A DNA stretch of 64,000 nucleotides, taken from positions 1 through 64,000 of the forward strand of contig JADGKB010000050.1 of assembly GCA_027604185.1 (NCBI GenBank), given 5' to 3'. The translations under genes and the position numbers were made by a program. This document shows positions 63,290-64,000 of this stretch, one piece after another. The notes beneath the pieces are model-generated. The model did not search any database, was not told the origin of the DNA, and worked only from the letters and a program-made list of their open reading frames with translations. Source of the stretch: Boothiomyces macroporosus. Lineage: Eukaryota; Chytridiomycota; Chytridiomycetes; Rhizophydiales; Terramycetaceae. The stretch's first letter is position 1. Each line of letters opens with the position of its first letter.

Positions 63290-63715
63290 ATTATGCAGCT
63301 TTATCAACTTCTACAAGCTCCAGTATACCATCCGCAACCACTGGTTTGTCATCTTTCTCTTCTCAAGCAACCATTCTCACTCAAACTAGTACTGCTTCTA
63401 CCTTCGCAGTTCCAACCTGTGCCAATCCTGTTTCTGAATAGGGTCAGTGTGAAGACATTATATACTCTGGCTCAAAGTGTTGTAACGCTGAGTTGGTGTC
63501 GCCAGTAGTTCTTGGAGGTCTAGCTGCCAAAAGCCCAGTTCCAGTTTGCCATCGCCTCTAGTACTACAGTACCATCCTCCAACTCTGCATCCCCTCCTTG
63601 CTTAACTTTAGTGTCTGAATGGGGTCAATGTTTTGGAATTGGTACACTAGACCAACTTGTGCTCCAGGTTTAACTTGCATTTCAAGCAGTCAATGGTGGG
63701 AAGTTGCCAAAAAAC
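63290..63715 (+). pseudogene. Decayed CBM1-repeat gene
   Basis: Two ruined CBM1 modules: CANPVSE, stop, GQCEDIIYSGSKCCN, and then SEWGQCFGIG with a frame break before TCAPGLTCISSSQWW. Ser/Thr-rich linker sequence lies between. Stops and frameshifts show it is dead. The order of parts matches the intact neighbour, so it is a tandem duplicate that has lapsed. Confidence 0.75.
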
Positions 63716-63771
63716 AAATTGGAATAAAAAGCGGAATCATCGATCTTTTTGATATTCTGTTTATTGAAAAT

Positions 63772-64000
63772 CTAGTACAATGGTTTGATATTCTTCTTGG
63801 AAGCGGATTTTGCCATCTGAACCATAGGTTTAGTACGTTGGACTGGTGCGTTGTGCTGGACAGCAGGAGTATCAGAGTCTTTCAAGAGACACCCTTGCTT
63901 GTCGGCAGACCACATGGACTGGATCAAAAACTTGCCATTGGTTCCGAAATCAACATTGTAGGCGCCGTTGTACGGAGAGGTTGCTCCAATACCTTGGACC
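63772..64000 (-). CDS. Partial gene at window edge, C-terminal 75 residues
   Basis: Minus frame open to the window end; stop at 63772-63774. It reads VQGIGATSPYNGAYNVDFGT, NGKFLIQSMWSADKQGCLLK and ends MAKSASKKNIKPLY. Codon use and lack of stops support coding. No family recognised from this fragment, and the 5' part lies outside the window. Confidence 0.65.
   Translation of the reverse strand, partial: VQGIGATSPYNGAYNVDFGTNGKFLIQSMWSADKQGCLLKDSDTPAVQHNAPVQRTKPMVQMAKSASKKNIKPLY

Overview
This window is nuclear DNA from a fungus, most likely a zoosporic, chytrid-like one. Fungal markers are the ERMES subunit Mdm34, a Yhm2-type mitochondrial carrier, a secreted protein with five CBM1 cellulose-binding modules, an Hsp104 disaggregase, SYLF/Ysc84 proteins and a GH5 sterylglucosidase-like enzyme. 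A very long WD40-HEAT protein of ciliary type beside coiled-coil and disordered genes fits a flagellated lineage. The standard genetic code reads every gene. The species was not identified.

The dominant feature is the introns. I could place 53; 52 are only 19-24 nt (24 of 19 nt, 15 of 20, 6 of 21, 4 of 22, 2 of 23, 1 of 24), with GTAA-like donors and a CTAAC/CTAAT/TTAAC-like branch motif ending a few bases before AG. With them removed, every multi-exon gene closes into one frame of family-typical length (calmodulin 149 aa, uS8 130 aa). The single long intron, 177 nt in uS8, appears to hold an H/ACA snoRNA. One carrier gene has two minimal introns touching each other, and one 21-nt junction seems to end in TG. 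The 24-nt intron of HSP104 is the only length-multiple-of-three intron without an in-frame stop.

Layout: 0.4-10 kb, F-box-like/ankyrin protein, two small unknown genes, a coiled-coil protein and the 1767-aa WD40-HEAT protein. 10-15 kb, mitochondrial block (PRELI lipid carrier, Yhm2 carrier, proline dehydrogenase) and calmodulin. 15-25 kb, SH3-PX scaffold, GH5 glycosidase with a C-terminal CaaX box, SYLF-SH3 protein, double DJ-1-like protein, second SYLF protein, low-complexity secreted protein. 26-31 kb, tandem array of three Cys-rich seven-pass membrane proteins plus a relic tail of another. 31-46 kb, paired CxxCxGxG protein, maleylacetoacetate isomerase, secreted acid phosphatase, Cys-repeat secreted protein, MDM34, SGNH hydrolase, F-box/WD40 protein, flavin monooxygenase, small membrane protein, TBC RabGAP. 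46-50 kb, two tandem HMG-box genes and uS8. 50-54 kb, an ATP-grasp ligase fused to an MFS transporter, a decayed MFS copy, a TDP2-like phosphodiesterase and a membrane protein. 55-64 kb, HSP104, second ankyrin protein, domesticated zinc-finger gene, CBM1 protein, CBM1 pseudogene and a gene cut by the window edge.

Genes are packed on both strands with spacers often under 150 bp, so many promoters must be shared. No tRNA, rRNA, CRISPR array or intact transposon was seen. Function calls rest on motifs read by eye; intron coordinates are inferred from frame closure and splice motifs, not from transcripts.
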